This document shows positions 35,348 through 37,464 of a DNA stretch of 37,464 nt, piece after piece. The notes under the pieces are model-generated. The model ran no database searches. It had not been told where the DNA came from and was given only the letters and a program-made list of their open reading frames with translations. The DNA lies in the NCBI GenBank assembly GCA_027491355.1, contig JAIXWI010000040.1, positions 1 through 37,464 on the forward strand, given 5' to 3'. This DNA comes from Bacteroidota bacterium. GTDB taxonomy: Bacteria > Bacteroidota > Bacteroidia > UKL13-3. The position numbers and the translations under genes were made by a program. How positions within the stretch are numbered: the stretch's first letter is position 1; every line of letters starts with the position of its first letter.

Positions 35348-37464
35348 ATGAAACAACATTTACAATTATTGATTTGCTTCCTGTTTTTTGGATTCAATGT
35401 TTTTTCTCAAAACATCCCTTTTTATGTTCCCACAAACGGCTTAGTGGGTTGGTGGCCATTCAATGGCAATGCCAATGATGAAAGTGGAAATGGGAATCAT
35501 GGGGTGCTTCAAGGTGGTGTTACTTCTACAACTGATAGGTTTGGGCAAAACAATGCCTTTTTATTTAATGGTAGTCTTGTTAATCCATGTTATATCTATG
35601 GTTCAGCATCAACTTTTCCTGTAAATGATAGGACAGTTTCTTTATGGTTTTATGCAACTGATATTGGAACTACTTTTGCTGGTAGATCTTTATTAGGTTA
35701 TGGAGGTGATTATTGTGGTCAATCATGGCTTGAAATTATAGATAATTATGATAAGGCACCATTGAACTGTATTGAAGTGCAAGGACATTGCAGGAATCAA
35801 GAAGTGTACTATGATTATGGAATTAATCACCCAAACTCAAACTGGCATCACCTAGTAATTACAACTAATCAAAACATTGGAACTAATATTTATTTAGATG
35901 GTTTAATTGTTAAAAATTTAAATGTATATGTAAACCAAACAATCGTATCTGGTAAAATTTTTGTTTTTGGTGGAGCAGTTACTCAAAGTGGTTTGGGTTT
36001 TCATTATGATGGTAATGCTTATCCATTTAAAGGCAAACTCGACGACATTGCCATTTATAACCGTGCTTTAACGCAAGCTGAAATTACTGCTTTATATAAT
36101 GGCCCATCTTATACCATTACTGCAAGTTCAGGAAGCAATGGTAGCATTTCAACCTCAGGAATTACCACATTGAATGCAACAGCAACTCAACGCTATACTT
36201 TTACTCCAAATACTGGATATTTAGTTGACAGTGTCATCGTTGATGGCACAAAAGTGGATTCATTACAAGGCTATACTTTTAGTAATGTATCAGCACACCA
36301 TAGCATCCGTGTTACATTCAAAGCTTTGAACATCCCTTCTTATGTTCCCACTAATGGTTTAGTGGGTTGGTGGCCATTCAATGGCAATGCCAATGATGAA
36401 AGTGGGAATGGGAATCAACCAACTTTTTTGAAGGGTATTACCTTTTCAAAAGATAAAATGGGATATCAAAACAAAGCAATTTTTTTGAACGATTCATCTT
36501 TCATTAGATTTAATTCATTAAAGAATGCTTTCAACACAAAATTAGAAGGTAAAATCCCATTAACCATTTCATTTTGGGCACAAACAAGCTATCAATTGAC
36601 TAATGGAATTTTATCAATAAACGCTGATACAAGCTTACCTATAGGTCACCCAAATACTGGACATGTTTTTGAAATTGATATAAATTCTACACAGGCTTGT
36701 TATGCTGTTGGGCCTTCTTTTAGAGCGGTTTCACATGTAGGAACAGCAAATTTTTCAAATGCAATAGATTCTACTTGGCACCATTACACATTAGTATTTG
36801 GAAGTGAAAATAATTTCATGCATAAGAATATCAAATTTTATGTAGATGGTCAATTATATTCAAATCTGGGATGTGCTCACAATTGGTATTATTGGGAATA
36901 CTATCTGCCTAAAATGGAACTATTTATTGGTGCCAATGTTGCAAGCGCAATCAATGGCTCACTCGATGATATTGCAATCTATGACCGCGTATTGACACAT
37001 TCTGAAATTCTAGCACTGTATAACGGAGCATTTTATATTACTGCCAGTTCAGGTGCAAACGGCACCATTAACCCATCAGGAAGCACCTCTGTAAATTCAG
37101 GTAGTAACCAAACATATATTTTTACCCCCAACTCAGGTTACTTGATTGACAGTGTTTTTGTAAACGGCGTTCAAGTACCAACTGCTAGTTCTTATACTTT
37201 TAACAATGTAACAAGTAATCAAACTATTCGCGTAACCTATAGGAGTTTGGCGGCGGCTAAAGCCGCCGCCAATATCTGCTCAAACGACACCCTTGTTTCA
37301 ACAGTAAACTTACCAGCATTCAGCAATGTCAGAGCCACCACTTACTATTCTAACATTTACTTGTTTAACCAAAACAATACAAACAATGCACATAAGTACA
37401 ATGTAAATGACAGAAAATATAGTGCTATAGCAAACAAACCAACAGCATGTATTGAATGTGGCGT
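35348..37464 (+). CDS. Secreted double-LamG - Kelch protein, 3' partial
   Basis: ATG at 35348. I followed the frame to the window end without a stop (705 full codons). Signal peptide FLFFGFNVFS/QN, nearly identical to the upstream paralog. Two units of 918 bp (starting 35411 and 36329) each hold a LamG domain (GLVGWWPFNGNANDESGNGN ... LDDIAIYNRALTQAEI; LDDIAIYDRVLTHSEI) and a bacterial-repeat domain (YTFTPNTGYLVDSVIVDG; YIFTPNSGYLIDSVFVNG). The second is followed by the palindrome (LAAAKAAAN) and the beginning of a Kelch domain. The protein thus has one more LamG unit than its neighbour. A C-terminal FISUMP is likely by paralogy but not seen. Extracellular binding is inferred. Confidence 0.88.
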   Translation, partial: MKQHLQLLICFLFFGFNVFSQNIPFYVPTNGLVGWWPFNGNANDESGNGNHGVLQGGVTSTTDRFGQNNAFLFNGSLVNPCYIYGSASTFPVNDRTVSLWFYATDIGTTFAGRSLLGYGGDYCGQSWLEIIDNYDKAPLNCIEVQGHCRNQEVYYDYGINHPNSNWHHLVITTNQNIGTNIYLDGLIVKNLNVYVNQTIVSGKIFVFGGAVTQSGLGFHYDGNAYPFKGKLDDIAIYNRALTQAEITALYNGPSYTITASSGSNGSISTSGITTLNATATQRYTFTPNTGYLVDSVIVDGTKVDSLQGYTFSNVSAHHSIRVTFKALNIPSYVPTNGLVGWWPFNGNANDESGNGNQPTFLKGITFSKDKMGYQNKAIFLNDSSFIRFNSLKNAFNTKLEGKIPLTISFWAQTSYQLTNGILSINADTSLPIGHPNTGHVFEIDINSTQACYAVGPSFRAVSHVGTANFSNAIDSTWHHYTLVFGSENNFMHKNIKFYVDGQLYSNLGCAHNWYYWEYYLPKMELFIGANVASAINGSLDDIAIYDRVLTHSEILALYNGAFYITASSGANGTINPSGSTSVNSGSNQTYIFTPNSGYLIDSVFVNGVQVPTASSYTFNNVTSNQTIRVTYRSLAAAKAAANICSNDTLVSTVNLPAFSNVRATTYYSNIYLFNQNNTNNAHKYNVNDRKYSAIANKPTACIECG
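35363..35502 (+). repeat. 140-bp repeat, copy 2
   Basis: Partner of 32821-32960. It covers the signal peptide and the LamG start of the second paralog. Confidence 0.9.
36329..36417 (+). repeat. 89-bp repeat, internal third copy of LamG start
   Basis: It begins AACATCCCTTCTTATG, as at 32869 and 35411, and repeats the LamG opening inside the second gene. Here the bacterial-repeat domain joins LamG directly without a palindrome. Confidence 0.88.
37160..37464 (+). repeat. 305-bp paralogous segment, copy 2
   Basis: Partner of 33655-33959; cut by the window end. Confidence 0.85.
37247..37272. repeat. In-frame GC-rich palindrome, copy 2 (loop AA)
   Basis: Same 12-bp arms as copy 1 (37247-37258 and 37261-37272), but the 2-bp spacer is AA, so the whole element is the reverse complement of copy 1. 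It encodes LAAAKAAAN instead of LAAALAAAN. Both orientations keep the frame open. Confidence 0.92.

Noticed and set aside
1-37464. tRNA, rRNA, riboswitch, insertion sequence or phage genes
   Set aside because: I looked and saw no such sequence signatures. This is by eye only, so tRNAscan-SE and Rfam would be decisive.

Overview
The window comes from a Bacteroidota bacterium. The evidence is low GC, type IX secretion (T9SS) C-terminal sorting domains of both the CHU_C/gliding type and the YPNP type, Bacteroidota-style promoters (TTG, then TAnnTTTG), a kynurenine-pathway gene pair, and a membrane-tethered Y_Y_Y/LuxR regulator beside glycan-use genes. Genus cannot be fixed from the sequence. There are no rRNA, tRNA, CRISPR or transposase genes.

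Layout. (1) 1-3774: the 3' end of a giant T9SS type-B surface protein, closed by a strong bidirectional terminator. (2) 3846-17764: mostly housekeeping and redox genes. These are a CstB-like persulfide dioxygenase-rhodanese coupled to tsaB, divergent recJ, a kmo-kynU-DUF2452 cluster, ispH overlapping an exported glutathione peroxidase, comF behind a prolyl-oligopeptidase lipoprotein, an EamA-like permease and a TlpA-like thioredoxin. (3) 17788-29793: a compact glycan-use locus. Six minus-strand genes with junctions of +1, +1, -1, +1 and -8 nt run porin-like barrel, second barrel, lipoprotein, double carbohydrate-binding protein, GH16 glucanase with T9SS tail, clan GH-A hydrolase. Divergent from them is a one-component transmembrane regulator (beta-propeller, Y_Y_Y, TM, LuxR HTH). 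No SusC/SusD pair is present. (4) 29843-32404: a T9SS protein with three 170-residue carbohydrate-binding-like repeats and two Cys-rich starch-binding-like modules. (5) 32806-37464: tandem paralogous LamG/Kelch surface genes, the second cut by the window end. Each carries a GC-rich 12-bp-arm palindrome in frame, and the second copy is the exact reverse complement of the first.

How the genes may work together (inference). The secreted GH16 and the GH-A hydrolase would cut a beta-glucan such as laminarin. The lipoprotein and binding proteins would hold it at the surface, and the two barrels would take the place of SusC/D as import or export route. The propeller regulator would sense oligosaccharide in the periplasm and switch on the operon, perhaps together with the 29843-32404 protein. 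The kmo/kynU pair points to NAD made from tryptophan.

Many apparent open-frame starts here are upstream TTG codons. I moved starts to the first well-placed ATG where spacing, signal peptides or family alignment favoured it, and say so in each entry.
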